A stretch of DNA of 64,000 nt, from the NCBI RefSeq assembly GCF_958979055.1, contig NC_084889.1:33795951-33859950 (forward strand). The letters are read 5' to 3'. Positions within the stretch are counted from its first letter, which is position 1. Every line of letters begins with the position of its first letter. Shown one piece after another: positions 46,001 through 59,134 of this stretch. Source of the stretch: Alnus glutinosa (lineage: Eukaryota; Streptophyta; Magnoliopsida; Fagales; Betulaceae). The position numbers and the translations under genes were made by a program. The notes beneath the pieces were generated by a model, which did not search any database, had not been told where the DNA came from, and saw only the letters and a program-made list of their open reading frames with translations.

Positions 46001-48585
46001 ACAAGTCACAAAACCAGTTCTCATGAAGCACTTCATTTAAATGTGAAACAGTTAAATTGTTAACTGCTCTCACTTTGGTGAAGGGAAGCACTCGCCTTTT
46101 ATGGTATGATCTGGAAGATGATGGTTAGTAAAGCTTATTAATTGCAGTAGTGAGAGAACAACCTCAACTAACGTTTTTTTTATTTTATTTTTAATAAATA
46201 AATCAATCTCATTAGAGGCGCAGAAGGGTGCAATTCGAGTAGACATAAAGTATACAAGAGAGACCCTCAATTAGAGAGAAACTAATGTTGTCTATTTCAA
46301 ATGAGAATCACTATAATAGGATCACCTGCCTAGTGCAGTTAGTAGGAACTGAAGATTGATTGGTTTAAATACCAACCATTATAATTTCTGTTGAATTTTT
46401 TGTATACAACAACCAATCTATTTTTGGTGCCCCAGAGCTCACTTAGTTTAGTGTGAGTTGCGTGGTGCTAGTCCTATGTCTATGCATATATTTAGGTTCT
46501 AGGCAAAGGTAGAAATGTTTCTCTTCTTTCTTTTAAAAAATCCACACAAAGCTTGTGTTAATGAAATTATTCTGTGTGTAATTTCAGTGTACAAAAAACA
46601 TTACCCTCCTGCTTTGCATGACGAAGTTTGGAGATTGGATCGAATAGCAAAGGATGGAGCACTGCATAAAAAGTTGATTAAGGCTGAAATTGTAACAGTT
46701 GAAGATTTCCTTCGCCTTCTTGTCAAGGATCCACAGAGATTAAGAAGTGTAAGGATTTACTTAGTTTTCACTTTTGTTCATAAACAGTTTTCTCTTTCCT
46801 TTTTATTTCATGTTCTTTCTTTGAGTTTGATCGTTGCCCATTTTCTGTTTCTTATTTTGTTGTTCACAATGTAGGTCCTCGGGAGTGGAATGTCCAACAG
46901 GATGTGGGAGAACACAGTGGAGCATGCAAAGACTTGTGTCTTGGGCGGGAAGCTTTTTATTTTCTACACTGATGAAACACACAGCACTGGCATTGTTTTC
47001 AACCATATTTATGAGCTCACAGGCCTTATTGCTGAGGGGCAATTCCTCTCTCTGGAGTCGCTTTCCCACAGCCAAAAGGTTGGATTTTCTTAATTTCTCT
47101 GGAATGTTGATCACCATAATACATCTATTAATTTGGCCAGATTGATTTATAATATGTGCTCTTCTTACATTAATTGCACACAACACATACAAAGCTCTAA
47201 AAAGAGAAGTACCAAACTAGATAATCATAATACTAAAGTATAATCTTACTTGGATGTTTTAACTAAGAACATCAAATAACTAACAACAATTAAGGTACAT
47301 AACGCACCATAGTCACCGGAGGGACAAGGATCCTCTCCATTTCAAGTGAAATGGAGAGTAACTATTTTATGGTCAGGATTTAATGTTGTTCCATCTAATG
47401 GTATAAACGATGCTACATCATTTAAATTTTTTGAATTGCGTGCCAATATATTTATCATGTGGCATCATTTAAACTGTTAGATACAATAATATTAAATCCT
47501 TACCATGGAATGAGAAAAGCATCTGAAGGTCAATTCATATTGTTATTATGTGGCATTCAGAAATGAAATAATACATGATTATAGATTTTCTGCATGCTAC
47601 AAAGTGCTTTTCTGCTTGTGTAGTCATAAATCTTATTTTTGACTCCTTTGGCATAAGGGATTGCATAAATTGAGTGACAGCAGCTAGGCTATTCTGCTTC
47701 TATTATTGGTTTGTTTGAAAATTCTTTTCACAAAATTATCTGCAACCTCTCTTCATGAATTGAATGATTTTGTCCATTGATACAAAACATTTTTGTTCTA
47801 GTTTGATAAGCATTCATTTGATACTCTCTTTTAGTAAATTCAGCTCATTCCTTTGGAACTTCATACAGCTTTTAGTGGATACCCTGGTGAAGAGAGCATA
47901 TGATAATTGGCATCAAGCTGTAGAATATGATAGCAAAGGCCTAAACTCCCTCGCCAGTACTAATCAGGCAATAAGTGCCTCAGCTACACCTATAGCTGAT
48001 CACAACTATACTGCAGGTCGGAATATATCAACTGTACATGTTCAGAACAGGCAGCAGTATATCTCTGAACTGGACACACAATGCCAATATGTCCCTCAGT
48101 TGATTGAATTTCCATGTGTGAGGTCTAATCAAACAGCAGTTATGACATTAAACAACTCACAAGCATCATTATCAGACAGCATAGATTGCATGCCAGTTGG
48201 AACTCCTGCAGTTGGGAATTCATATTTTCCAGGAGATTGGTCTCACCCGAGGAATGGGGAGGGGTCGGAAGACATTTTTGCCGAGGAAATCCGCCTTAGG
48301 AGTTCGGAGATGTTGGAGAGTGATGACATGCAGAGACTGCTAAAGACATATAGTACGGGAGTTGGTGTTGGAATGGGGGTTGGTTTTGGTCATTCTGATG
48401 AGCCTTGTTTCTCTTACAGTGTTGAATATGAGTCTCAGATGGATAAGACATTTGGCAACGAGCGCGGCCGGAGCTCAGGGAAAGCATTCATTGGATGGCT
48501 TAAACTTAAAGCCGCTTTAAGGTGGGGGATATTTGTAAGGAAAAAAGCAGCAGAAAGGAGAGCTCAGCTTACTGAGCTAGATTGA
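43098..48585 (+). CDS. CBP60: Calmodulin-binding protein 60 (CBP60, A-F type)
   Basis: Seven exons: 43098-43210, 44186-44261, 44587-44645, 45328-45821, 46588-46748, 46875-47078, 47869-48585, closing in phase to 607 aa. The start [17 protein letters not shown] is followed by a conserved N-terminal helix ([20 protein letters not shown]), then the plant CBP60 DNA-binding core: [71 protein letters not shown] and [20 protein letters not shown]. The C-terminus carries the basic amphipathic calmodulin-binding segment [20 protein letters not shown], which places it with CBP60A-F, not CBP60g/SARD1. Such proteins are nuclear and link calcium to salicylate and defence gene control. The frame is open about 70 codons above the ATG, but that part is not family-like. 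Introns carry a dispersed repeat (intron 1), a LINE tail (intron 4) and repeat E (intron 6). Confidence 0.93.
43530..43770. repeat. Dispersed ~250-bp repeat, copy 3 (CBP60 intron 1)
   Basis: Carries cttgagttcgtaccttctct, tttacgtggtaggcctcacc, agtttgagcccacatagaat and gataagtggtaatttaaca in the same order as copies at 13.7 and 17.5 kb. Confidence 0.55.
46165..46275 (-). mobile_element. LINE 3'-tail-like fragment in CBP60 intron 4
   Basis: T-rich start (poly-A on the minus strand), then aaataaatcaatctcattag, cagaagggtgcaattcgagt and aaagtatacaagagagacc, resembling the tails at 28.6 and 29.7 kb (…gtatac.agag…). No ORF remains. Confidence 0.4.
47325..47515. repeat. Degenerate copy of repeat E in CBP60 intron 6
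   Basis: Shares ctccatttcaagtgaaatgg, ttttatggtcaggattta and a loosely inverted right arm (aatattaaatccttaccatg) with repeat E at 42276-42495 and 59135-59365. Confidence 0.4.
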
Positions 48586-49035
48586 CTTGAAAAATTGGAT
48601 CTATTTTCTTCCTGGGTTCTGTAGAGATAATATAATTTGGTGCCTTGAAATTCAACCATTTGATTCCCAGAAGACACAGATGAAGAAATGAAGGCTGATC
48701 ATGATTTCAAGGAAACCTGACTTTCTTGACACTCAAAAGAGATGAGAGAGAATAGTCATGCATCATGTTTGCTGGATGTTTTTACCTCGATTTACTTGTT
48801 CCAAGCATCTTTTCTCTTTTTTAGTTTTTTTTTTTTTGGTTTCCTTTCTCTGATGAATTCCCACTGCATGGGTCTTTTCTTCATGTGTTTGTAATATTAT
48901 TATTCTTTTCTCCATACTCAATTCACTATATTATAGTCTTTTTCCAACAAGATTCATGTGTTGATCTATATTTTATGTTTTTGAAGGAAGGCAAAATGGT
49001 CTTGTATGTGTTTAATATTTTATCAATGGTTGTCT
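48586..49035 (+). other. Probable CBP60 3' UTR and flank
   Basis: T-rich, non-coding, with a poly-T run near 48820-48835. No ORF of note. Confidence 0.3.
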
Positions 49036-49040
49036 TTGTC

Positions 49041-49530
49041 AAAATCATGAAAAGTGTTTTTACCTATGCCTAACCACGTTTTCAAATATTCTATTTTTGT
49101 TAATTGTGTTTTGAAATTGCTTGTTTTCAAACTGTAAGTTTTGAAACCACTAAATAAATCAAATGGACACCGATTGTTATTCTTCAATTTGTTAATTTTA
49201 AAGATGCTAAACAATCGTACTCTTTCTAACAAGAAAAAAAAAATACAAAATTTTTGCATTCTTGACTTAGAGTACGTTTGGCCCTGCAATCTTGTAGTTC
49301 AAAAGCGCATTTTTAAACAAAATCATGAAAAGTGTTTTCAACTACGCTTATCTATGTTTTCAAATATCATATTTTTATTAACTGTGTTTTAAAATTGCTT
49401 GTTTTCAAGCTGCAAGTTTTGAAACCACTAAATCAAATGGACACGATTTGTTAATTTTAAAAATGCTAAATAATCGCACTCTTTCTGACAAAAAAAAAAA
49501 AAAAAAAAGCATACAAAATTTTTGTAAGTT
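49041..49530. repeat. Direct tandem repeat, two units of ~275 bp
   Basis: Unit 1 starts aaaatcatgaaaagtgtttt at 49041; unit 2 starts with the same text at 49319. Both continue through tttcaaatat, aattgcttgttttcaa, aagttttgaaaccactaaat, caaatggacac and aatcg(t/c)actctttct, ending at an A-run plus tacaaaatttttg. A tandem duplication of repeat-derived DNA just beyond the CBP60 gene. Confidence 0.7.
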
Positions 49531-50023
49531 TTAATCTTAATTTATAAGGATGTTATCCCAAAATATTGACTAATGTGCTCTCTAATCTGAAATGAACCAA
49601 ACCTGAAACCACCTTTCATAAACGGTAATTGCAGAACACTAGGAATTAACCAACCTGTGTATTAACCGACCATTGTTCCTAGATTTTGAATACAATAATA
49701 TGAAAATTCTACACGTCTTTTCTTATTATTAGAAAAGAAAAAAAGAAAAGAGAAGGATTACACATTCTTTTATTCATCTTTAAATCAGAAAGACACTAAG
49801 AATTTCTCATGCCATTGTTCTATCAACAAGGAGGAGGAAAAGTCGAAGAATAAATTAAGAAGATCTTACGTTAACAGTTATAACTAGAAATTATATTCAG
49901 TAGCAGAGAGAAATAAGGGGGGGAAAAAGATAAAAAGATGAAGAAAATACATAATGATACAAGCTCCTCTAAGAGGAGTAAATTTATGATGGTGATGCCC
50001 TTCAATTCTCAAAGTTAGAGGTC

Positions 50024-51174
50024 TCATAAACACGACCCAAGAGAGTAAGCATCGAATCCGAATTCCCCATCACTCAACATCATCTGATTATGTTCCTGCA
50101 TGAGGTGCACAGGATCCTGTCAAAAGAGGATACAACAGAGATTTATGTTGAAATAAACTCAAGCTGTCTAAAAATAAATGAATACAAATCAGTTATGTCT
50201 TGGTATAGACAAAAGGTGTCTACATGTTTAATCAAGCAAATGATGCAAAGAACTTAAGTTGGTAGGACACATTATATATGACCTGAACTATGCATAGGAG
50301 TTACAAATCTTCCCCTCTATTTCCACTTGCACCAAAAAAAGATGGCAAAACTACACTGCATTTCATAATTTCATTGTTTATCTGGAATTAAAATGGCTAC
50401 CAGCCTTTGAATTTTATTCATTGTTTAGAAAAAGTGGTTTGAATGGCTCTGCATTTCATTTTCAATCTTCAATTTCTGAGCTTCTAGTAGTACATAACAC
50501 CTTATTAAGCTCGAATAATCTGGTCAAGCTTTCATATCCCAACGTTTGTCTGCCTTTGTAGTCCATAACTATTATATATATATAAAGAAAAATGTTGAAA
50601 TTCATGTGTTCTGTTATTCTAAGCTAAACAATTGATGTGTTATTTGTTTGTACTTTTATGCAACAGGAGTAGATTTTGGTATTGAGGTCCCTTAATTTCA
50701 AAGATTCAGAACCTTCATTCAAAACAAACGGTCTGAATTTAGCCACATAAGGCTTCAAAGAAAGTAAATGGGTGGCCGGACGACCTCCTTGAAGAGTGGC
50801 TGACCACCGTTTTATCCTTTGAGGGGTTGGACGAATTAAAAAATTATATATATATTTATATGACGAGGAATCACTCTAAGGCAGGGCCACTTCAGGGCCA
50901 CTTTGTGTACCTACTCCTGTAAATAAAATTTTCATTTACTTGATGTGTGTGCAATCAATAATTTAAGATTTGTTAGATCATAAGTTCATTTTTTTAAAAA
51001 AAATATTTATTATATTTATATTATAAAAGAATATAAGTCAACTGAAATAAGCCATAGTTAGCTGATAAGGATCCTATCTAGACAACATTCTCTGCTACAT
51101 CTTTAATGAGCATATCTTTGTTTACATCTTTGTTTACTACTACTATCCATCATTAATGACCATATCCGTCTCTG

Positions 51175-51217
<43 letters not shown>

Positions 51218-54200
51218 AATATAATATAACAAATATGTAAAAAGGATTCGCTCCAAATGAATGGCCCTTAAGATATATGATTTCCGACTAATTATGTTTG
51301 AAATTTATAATGCATAAACTCATCATTAGTTATCAGACAAGTATGTATTTCATAAATCAGGCTGGCCAACAGAAATGAATATACATTTCATAAATCAATT
51401 TTAAGGTACAACATTAGTCATTGAAATAGAATGCACACAAGATAATGCATTCTCACTCTATGAATTTAACACTTGGTTGGATAGTAACCTGACCATTATA
51501 AAGATCTATCCACATAACAGCATCACAAAAATAAAATCTTTGGTAAAACTCAAGGTTACATAGCTGTAGGCATAAAAATAATCAAATGAGGGCATCCAAC
51601 AAACAATCAGCAATGAGTCGATAACAACACAATGAAGAGAATTGATTAGCAAGTTGTCGGGCATGCTTGGATGAAATGAATGATTTCCAATGACCCCTGT
51701 TTTTCTTTTGCACCCTATTACCGGCAACGAAAACTATATATGGCGTAATGCAGTTTATTTTGCAGTATTCAATGCAAAATTGTCCTAAAAATGCTTAGCA
51801 GGCTATCAGTCAACATCCATGATGTATCATCAACATTGTTCTTTGTAGTTATTTTGAAGTCATTGTTTCATGGAAGTAATGATAGTTAGAACTTAGAAAG
51901 GGTATCAGCTTGAGATTTGTGACCAAACAAAGCTGATTATGTAAGCAGTATGTGAGCAAGCAAAACAAAAGAAAAAAAAGTTGTAAGAACATAATATCAA
52001 GCTGGAAAAGAAAAAGAAAAAAGTTACGAAATGAGATTTCTGCACATATCAAGTTGTGTTAACCAGAATTTAGCTTCTATGGTTCACTGAGTCTGAGAAC
52101 GTGACACCCATTTAAAATTATGACTTCATCAAAGACTCCAAAGAAATGTGCACATATTTTTTTTTTTTAAAAAAAATCAGCAGCAGAAAAGGCAGGATAT
52201 TATCATACCCGTTTCGCCATTGAGTTCATTATATCATCTAAAGAGTCATAACTGTTGTGCATGAAACCATCCTGTAACTTTGTTTGCTCCAAGAGGTAGT
52301 CCGCATTGTCATTCATCTTTGTGTCCAGATCAGATTTCTCAACCTCACTGTGCTGACCAATGGACAGAGCACCACCATGTAATTGGGGAATCAGAGACAC
52401 ATCAAAACTTTTGCTGCAGGTTGCATTATTTTGCTCCAAACTCCGGCCAAAGGGACTCACTATACCATTGGCAGAAACCATAAAATTTACTGCACTGACG
52501 GTATGATTCAAGTTTTGGTTGTAATTCTGTTTCTGTTCTTCCCATCTTTGCTTTGATGTGTAATTCATATTCTGAACAACATTACCAATGAAGCCTTCTT
52601 GACATTGTGTATTTCCTCTTGAATCCTCTAGAGGAGCTGAAACTGCACTTGTTGATGGAAAACTAATTGGGCTGTTCCCAATATGAGGGCTGGTAGAGGA
52701 TATATTCGAGTTATTAGAAAGCAACTGATCTTGATTAAAAGGTTCACTCAGTGGCAAAGAAGTTGATGAAAATCTGGATAACTGAACCGCACCCTGCCAG
52801 CTTTCATTACTTCTATTATTATCCAAAAAATCAGAAGAACCGCCACTCCTGATGTTGAAAGAATCTGGAGTCCGTGAAACCACTCCAAGAGGAGATTGGT
52901 TTCCAAATGCTCCTCTATTATGTTGTGGATTTCCTTGCAACACCAGAGGATTGCTTGAGACACTTGATAACAAACTATTCGAGCTAGCAACAGTCACCCT
53001 GTTGTCAGGGAAGCTAGTAGCAACAGTAAAACCTGTTGAATTCCTAATGGGATTGAAATCTCCAATGGGTGTAATGAACTTGCTCTGTTGCAACTGGTTG
53101 AGCTCTAATGATGTCGGAATACCTTGAAATAAACTTGCACTTTGGTTTGAAGGCAACAGAGTTGGCTGGAGCTTCCCAAGACCATTGACAGAGCTGCTCA
53201 AGTTTTGACCACTTGGTTGTATAAGTCCAGAAGAGGTAATTCCACGAAGTGTTAAACCGGCAGTGGAATTTAGTCTACCAAGCATCCCACCTGGTGTATA
53301 TGATGATGATAGAGCTGAGCTTGAAAGCCTTCCTGATCCAGCCAAGGTGCGAATATCTCCAAATCCATCTAGTGAAGCCATGCGCAAGTAAGACGAATCA
53401 TTAACCCCCAATACAGCAGCCATACTAGCCTGCTGAGTTGCCATAACATTGACTCTTTTCAGGTAGAGCCTATATTTCTGCAACACGAGATGACGCAGTA
53501 AGCTTAAAGGTACTACTGCAATGTAAATTCTTAAATATTCTCGGATGTCCTAAATAAAGTATGACTTATTTCATGAAGGCATATGTACCCCAATTTTGTC
53601 ATGCAAGCTGAGCTCCTCCCCAGCTAGCTGGGGCATAGGCATGCAATCTATTACTAAAATTTCGAAATTACAACACAAACTACTGCTAATCTGGAATTGG
53701 ACACCCCTATCTTTGATAAAGAAAAAAATTCTCTCAATTATTAAATTTAAATATCAAAATTACCCCCTAATCAACCCATGCATTGTACTACTCAAAAAAT
53801 TCTAAACCGACTCTTCCACTCCTGATTTATGATCTTAGGTTTTCTCCATAAAAAAATTGGGTTTACGGTTTTAAATTCTATTGGAAAATTCAAGAATTAA
53901 TCAAATTTTAAATTCTATTAGAAATCTCATGATTTAATCAAATAAATATCTATATATTTAACAAGAAATGCTGTCTTTTTTTGATTCATTCTTCAATTGT
54001 TTCCAAGTACTTTAAGCCAAATCTTTCACAGTAGTAATGGCTGTCAAGTTAAACACAACATTATTCCATCTAACTCAAATCCAACGTTATTCACAGGTCC
54101 AAAGCTTTCTAATTGGAGAATATCTCACTGTAAAGGCATAACCATATTAGTTTTTTTTTCCCTTGAAAGTGAAGAAGAGAGAGGAAAGATCTGTGCCTGC

Positions 54201-55684
54201 AGATGGCTTGCCACATTTTCCCTTGTAAGCCCTTCAACATTCATCAGGTCAAGAATTTTCTTAGGAAAAGCCTCTGCATTAGAAATTAAATAGGAATTAG
54301 GCATGATAAGCCCCATGCTACAAATACAAATTATCACTTCTTTGTAGCAGATACTCACTTTCAAGTCCCAATTGATTTACAGCTGCAACAAACTTTCTGT
54401 GCAGCTCGACAGACCAAACTACACGAGGCTTCTTCTGGTTTGATGGGTCTTCATTCTCATTCTCATTTTCTTCATCTTCTTCTTCCTCGTCTTCATTTTG
54501 GTCCTTCCGCTTCCTACTGAGTTTGCTCTGCTCTGCATTACCTGTTGATGTGACATCTTGGCCACTGTCTCCAGTACCATGACCACCCTTATCTTCATTG
54601 GGGGACTTATTTTGCTCCTTGCAGTCAAATTTCTTTCGTCGGAGTACATGCTGCCATATGTTTTTGAGCTCTTCAATTCGAACAGGTTTCAACAAATAGT
54701 CACATGCACCATGGGTAACTCCCTTCATCACAAGCTTCGTATCACTATGGGCTGACAACACTGGAACCACATTAAAAGACAAAATTAAATCAATCAACCA
54801 TTTCACTCATTATTTCTAAAACAACCTTTTTCTATTTCTTGGATTGAGCACTTAATAAAAATGTGGTCACAAGAAAAAGTCCTTCCGCTCCAACCGGAGC
54901 CCTTTGACCTTACATCTATAGCAAAACTATACACATTTGTGGACACAAAATCATAGGATATATATATATCAAAGAACAAAGAAAAGCTCAAGCTTACTGA
55001 TGACAGGTAGGTCCATTTCAAGCCCCACATGCTCAAGGAGCTTAAAACCATCCATGTCTGGCATATTCACATCACTGATAACAAGGTCAAACTTGTTTCT
55101 GTTCTCTCTCAACATTTTCAGTGCCAAGACCGCCTGATTGGTCGTAGTAACTGCATAAACCGGAAATCCCATTTATAAATACATCAAAACCAGATACTAA
55201 AATCAAACATGACAGATTCATGTGTAATTCACAATCAAAATCACAGTATCCAAAATACTCAAAGAGGATTACTGAATACCCATTAAAAACACCGTCTCTA
55301 AAATGTTTCTTATAAAACAAAAATGAATGGTAATTGGCATCACTCATCAGATTAACAAAAGCATTCGATATTTGATACAGAAAGCAACCAAATAATACAC
55401 TTTTCAATAAACTACGTATAATACTTCACAAAAAAACACAAAATTTTGTAAAATTAGAAATGAATAACAATTCAAGTTCAATCCTCATGTTCCACATAAC
55501 CAAACGCAAAAACATAAAAGCAGGAAGGCAACAGACCGTGATATTGGCATTTCTGAAGCAAGGTGTTCAAAACTTTGAGGCAAATTGGGTCGTCATCTAC
55601 AGCCAGAACACGCATACCCACCGGAAACCTGTCCTGGCCCGCATCTCCGTCCACCAAACTACCTCTTTGGTCCTCCACAGTCAT
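50024..55684 (-). CDS. ARR12: Type-B response regulator (ARR10/ARR12-like)
   Basis: Six exons on the minus strand: 55537-55684, 54998-55150, 54359-54760, 54197-54273, 52209-53477, 50024-50116; phases close, 713 aa. The receiver domain (about 23-140) has the acidic pair D30/D31 (RVLAVDDDP), phospho-acceptor D76 ([20 protein letters not shown]) and K125 ([20 protein letters not shown]). A basic stretch (SRKRK, ~185) and an acidic Glu/Asp/Asn run precede the Myb-like GARP DNA-binding domain (about 208-268: [15 protein letters not shown], then [20 protein letters not shown] and [11 protein letters not shown]). The long Ser/Asn/Gln-rich tail is a presumed activation domain and ends [15 protein letters not shown], like ARR12. 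Type-B regulators are nuclear end points of cytokinin His-Asp phosphorelay. The chosen ATG gives MTVEDQRG; the codon two places above is TTG. The exon 4/5 junction uses a GC donor. ARR10 versus ARR12 cannot be decided here. Confidence 0.93.
51177..51215. repeat. (AT)n microsatellite in ARR intron 5
   Basis: AT alternation within the 2.1-kb last intron (50117-52208). Confidence 0.8.
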
Positions 55685-56220
55685 TGTCAATCAACAACTC
55701 CGGAGAGACCCAGATGAGAAACAAGGCAACAAAACAGAGATCAAATAGCAAAGTTTCAATTTTGAACGTTGAGACTCAATTTTTCGACCCTTTTCCACCA
55801 AACCCAACCCAGAAGACAAATAACATGAGCAAGGAGTCTGAAAGAGAGATATCAAGACTCAAGAGGAGGAGGTACTGAAGAAGTGCTAGAGAGAAAGAGA
55901 GAGATGAAATGGATAGTAAGTAAAAGCTGTACAAAATGAACAATGATGGTGATGGCCAGAACAGAGTTAAGAGATTCAACCCAACAGAACAGATATCTTT
56001 TTTAGTATTTTAGTGAAAGACTTTTTCTTTATATCTCTCTCTCTTCTCTGTTGAATTGTTCTCTCTCTACTGTGTATTTTGTCTTTAGCTTTTTCTTTCC
56101 AACAGAACAGAAAAGCCTTTTACTTTTATATTATTTTGCTTCATGGATTATTTATTTTTTATTAATTTTTGGGTAAACTCTCTTTCTCTCTCTCTCTCTC
56201 TCTTTCTTTCTCTGGTCTCT
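55685..56220 (-). promoter_or_regulatory. Probable ARR 5' UTR and promoter-proximal region
   Basis: Read leftwards, the region above the start codon is GA/CT-rich, with CT runs near 56035-56070 and 56180-56215. No single TATA or cis-element stands out. Confidence 0.3.
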
Positions 56221-56520
56221 ATATGAGAAGTGGAAGACCTTTTTGGGTTTGATAATATAGGTCTGACGTCCACAACAGCTTGATAGACCCTACCATTTCT
56301 TTTAAATAATAAAATAATTCATCAATGTGGATTGTTCAGTTATAGTGAATCATTGTTCATTAAGCTATTTATCCTCCTTTGGCTTTGTGAGTCAAATGTA
56401 CTTCCTAAATCCATTGCTCAATAATAGCAACCAAACGGATGGGTCCCTCCATTGCCAAATTTTACTGAACCAATGATTCAAATTTTATTGAACTTAATAT
56501 AAGGTCTAATGCTCTTTTAT

Positions 56521-56770
56521 GGTTGATCAATTGACTGTTTTGAATTGCAGTCGATTCGAGCAGCTAATTCCTCTACAAATTTGTAACAGTCGATTGACTG
56601 TTTTGAATTGCAGTCAATCTAAGGCCGACCAGCTATTTGAAAGAAGTTTATCTATCGAAACAGAAGTCAAACTTTTCAAATATCTGGTCGAATAGGTAGA
56701 TTCCATCAAAATCTACTCGGACAGTCGGACATGCTGCAATTCGTTAATCAAATTGCAGCGAATCGCGGAT
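56521..56770. repeat. Small direct and inverted repeats around 'gaattgcagtc'
   Basis: ttgactgttttgaattgcag occurs twice, about 63 bases apart (near 56530 and 56593). Further right, gctgcaattcgttaatcaaattgcagc is a near-palindrome. Purpose unknown; possibly a decayed element. Confidence 0.4.
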
Positions 56771-57280
56771 CTCTTATATTAAAAAGAAAAAAGAAAAAAA
56801 AGAAAGAAATGGAAAATAAATAATGAAAATGTCATGGTAAAGCATGAAAACATATTCTGTTTAAGTTACACTCGGGTAATCTATGGAGAATCTGGCAATT
56901 ATTGGGGTCTTAAATGCTAATCATATTAAAATTTCCATTATTGGAAATATAATTATAGCAAGAATTGTTTTGATTGATTGTGAGGGACCCGTGACATGAG
57001 ACCCTTCTTAAATAATAGTTCCCATTTCAAGCTGAAGACAATTTTGGCCTTTTGTAAGGTTCATTGTTGCCTTTTTGTTTTCCTAAGGGGCCATAAGCAT
57101 TCCTAATTTTTAGCATTTCTTTAATTTTTTATTTTTTTTTTTGTTGTTTTCTACATAGCAAGTACCTTCTGCATTGGCTAATATACTCTAAACTTGTCCC
57201 ATTAGTTGAGTTTCCACTCCATCCCAATTCCCATGCAAATGTAACTATAAAAAAAATTGCTTTAATTATCTGTCTATTTG

Positions 57281-57592
57281 ACTTAATGGTACTGAACTTT
57301 AAAACGTCTCAAACTAAGATATCTAATTTTTAAAACGTCTCAATAACAAGTGCTCCATTAGGATTTGCTATTAAATCTTGCTAAAATTCTCAAAATACCC
57401 ATATGTTTATTTTTAAATATTTCAAAGATTTAGGCATAGGTATTTTTTTTTCCTAAAAAAAATGGATGGATATTTTGAAAATATTGACAGGATTTAACAA
57501 CAAATCCTAATAGATCATCTGTTATTAAGACATTTTAAAAATTGAGTAAACTAATTTGAAACGTTTTGAGGTTTGAAGGACTATCATTATGT
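57281..57592. mobile_element. Palindromic MITE-like element, ~310 bp
   Basis: Inverted arms: ggtactgaactttaaaacgt and aatttttaaaacgtctcaat on the left; the right side complements them (attaagacattttaaaaatt, gaaacgttttgaggtttgaa). Inner arms include aggatttgctattaaatctt with gatttaacaacaaatcct. No ORF. Confidence 0.55.
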
Positions 57593-57721
57593 AACCCTTT
57601 TTTCTCACTTTTATCTTATAATGCTTTTAATTCTAATAATGGGTCTTGCAAAAGGTTACAATAATGCTACTTTTCCTTACAAGGTAAATGATTTTGCTAG
57701 TTTTGCTTTGTTAGGTATAAT

Positions 57722-57900
57722 GGATTAATGCTACATATCATCCTTGTATTTTTTTTTGTCTCTCCAAAATTAATGTAACTCTTAAAATTACCATTGGATC
57801 AAAATTCAGCAGTGGTCTATCATAAATTCAATAGTAATTTTAAAAATCACATTAATTTTAAGGGGACAAAAGGGGAACACAAAGGTGATATATAATATTA
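57722..57900. mobile_element. MITE of the 'tgctacatatcatc' family, copy 4
   Basis: Starts taatgctacatatcatcctt, ends ggtgatatataatattagc (decayed inverted partner). Inner arms aaattaatgtaactcttaaa and tttaaaaatcacattaattt pair. Confidence 0.55.
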
Positions 57901-58974
57901 GCATTTTCTTTTTCTTTTTCTTTTTTCAAATTGGGTAGGAACTTTTTTTTTTTTTTTTTTATCTAATCTAGTCTATTAAACCAACATATGTTCCTACAAT
58001 TTTAATATGATTAATAAAGCATGTGACACCGCTTCTTAGAGCACGTGACTCTCACACGTTTCAACATCTGTCATTAAAATATGTGATTTTTGTATATACT
58101 TTAAAAGTCGATATCAGTTCTTTCAAAGAAAAAAAAAAAAAAAAAAGAATCGACATCAGTTTAATCCATTGGGTGAAAAATTTCTTCCAACAAAAGGAAA
58201 CCTTTGTCAATTGAAGAGACATTTAGGGTTTGAATATTAAATATGTAGGCCTTCGAACATGCTCAAATTTGATTGCTAAAATTCATTTTCTTTTCTTTAA
58301 TACAGCTTTGCAATGGTTAAACAAACCACCATGGAAAGATTGCTTGAAGAAAAAGACAATGAAACAGAAACAACAAATAAATAAAGGTTGACATGTTTAA
58401 GGAGAAAAATTACAATTGCGTACAACGTTTGGCAAAAGGAGAAAAAGTCAATGAAATTAATGTAATATGATGACTGTAGACGACAATTCAATCCTCAACC
58501 AAAAAATAGACAGATGGAGATTGGAGAGAGCCAAAGACATGGCCAAGAGATTCTTGTTTTATATAATAAAGTTTTTTTTTTTTTTTTTTTTTTTTTATAT
58601 ATATATATATATCAGATAAATTTATTTCAATTCAGTTTGTCAAAATTGATTTGTTTTCTTAAAATATATAATTTTGCATTTAGATTAATGGAAATTCTTT
58701 TAACACAGTCTATTAAACCGATAGTCTATTCAATAATTTTGATAATTACGTGTTTTAAGAATACATATCAATTTAATAAATTAAGTTTAAGGAAAATTCA
58801 TCTGACTTAGATTTGAGGGAAATTTTGTTCCTTGGTTTATGTTTATCACTAATATTCCAAATATCATCAAAATTATAATTATTTATTTTAATATAATTAT
58901 TAGAGAGAGAGAGATGTATAATGTAAATAAGATCCATGAACTTATAATTTTCAAGTAATTATTGAGATTACGAT

Positions 58975-59112
58975 CTTCTATAATTATTTACAGGTGATTG
59001 TAAGAAATCACTTATGAGACCCATCTGACCGATAAATTGTTAACAGCCCAATTTTAATTTGGTTAAGTGGGTCCGGATAGTAGTCTCTCATAATCACTTG
59101 TCCGAATTTTCT
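58975..59112. mobile_element. Palindromic repeat D, copy 2
   Basis: Shares with copy 1 (42070-42275) the left part tataattatttacaggtgat, ttatgagacccatctgac and the right part ctctcataatcacttgtccg. Shorter at the right end. Confidence 0.55.
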
Positions 59113-59134
59113 CAAAAAAAGATAAGTATGGCTT

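Noticed and set aside
54125-54196. Read-through of ARR exon 4 into a GT donor at the MPLQ codons
   Set aside because: It would put foreign residues into the GARP domain and lose phase with the conserved KYRLYLKR exon; the GC donor gives the family sequence exactly.
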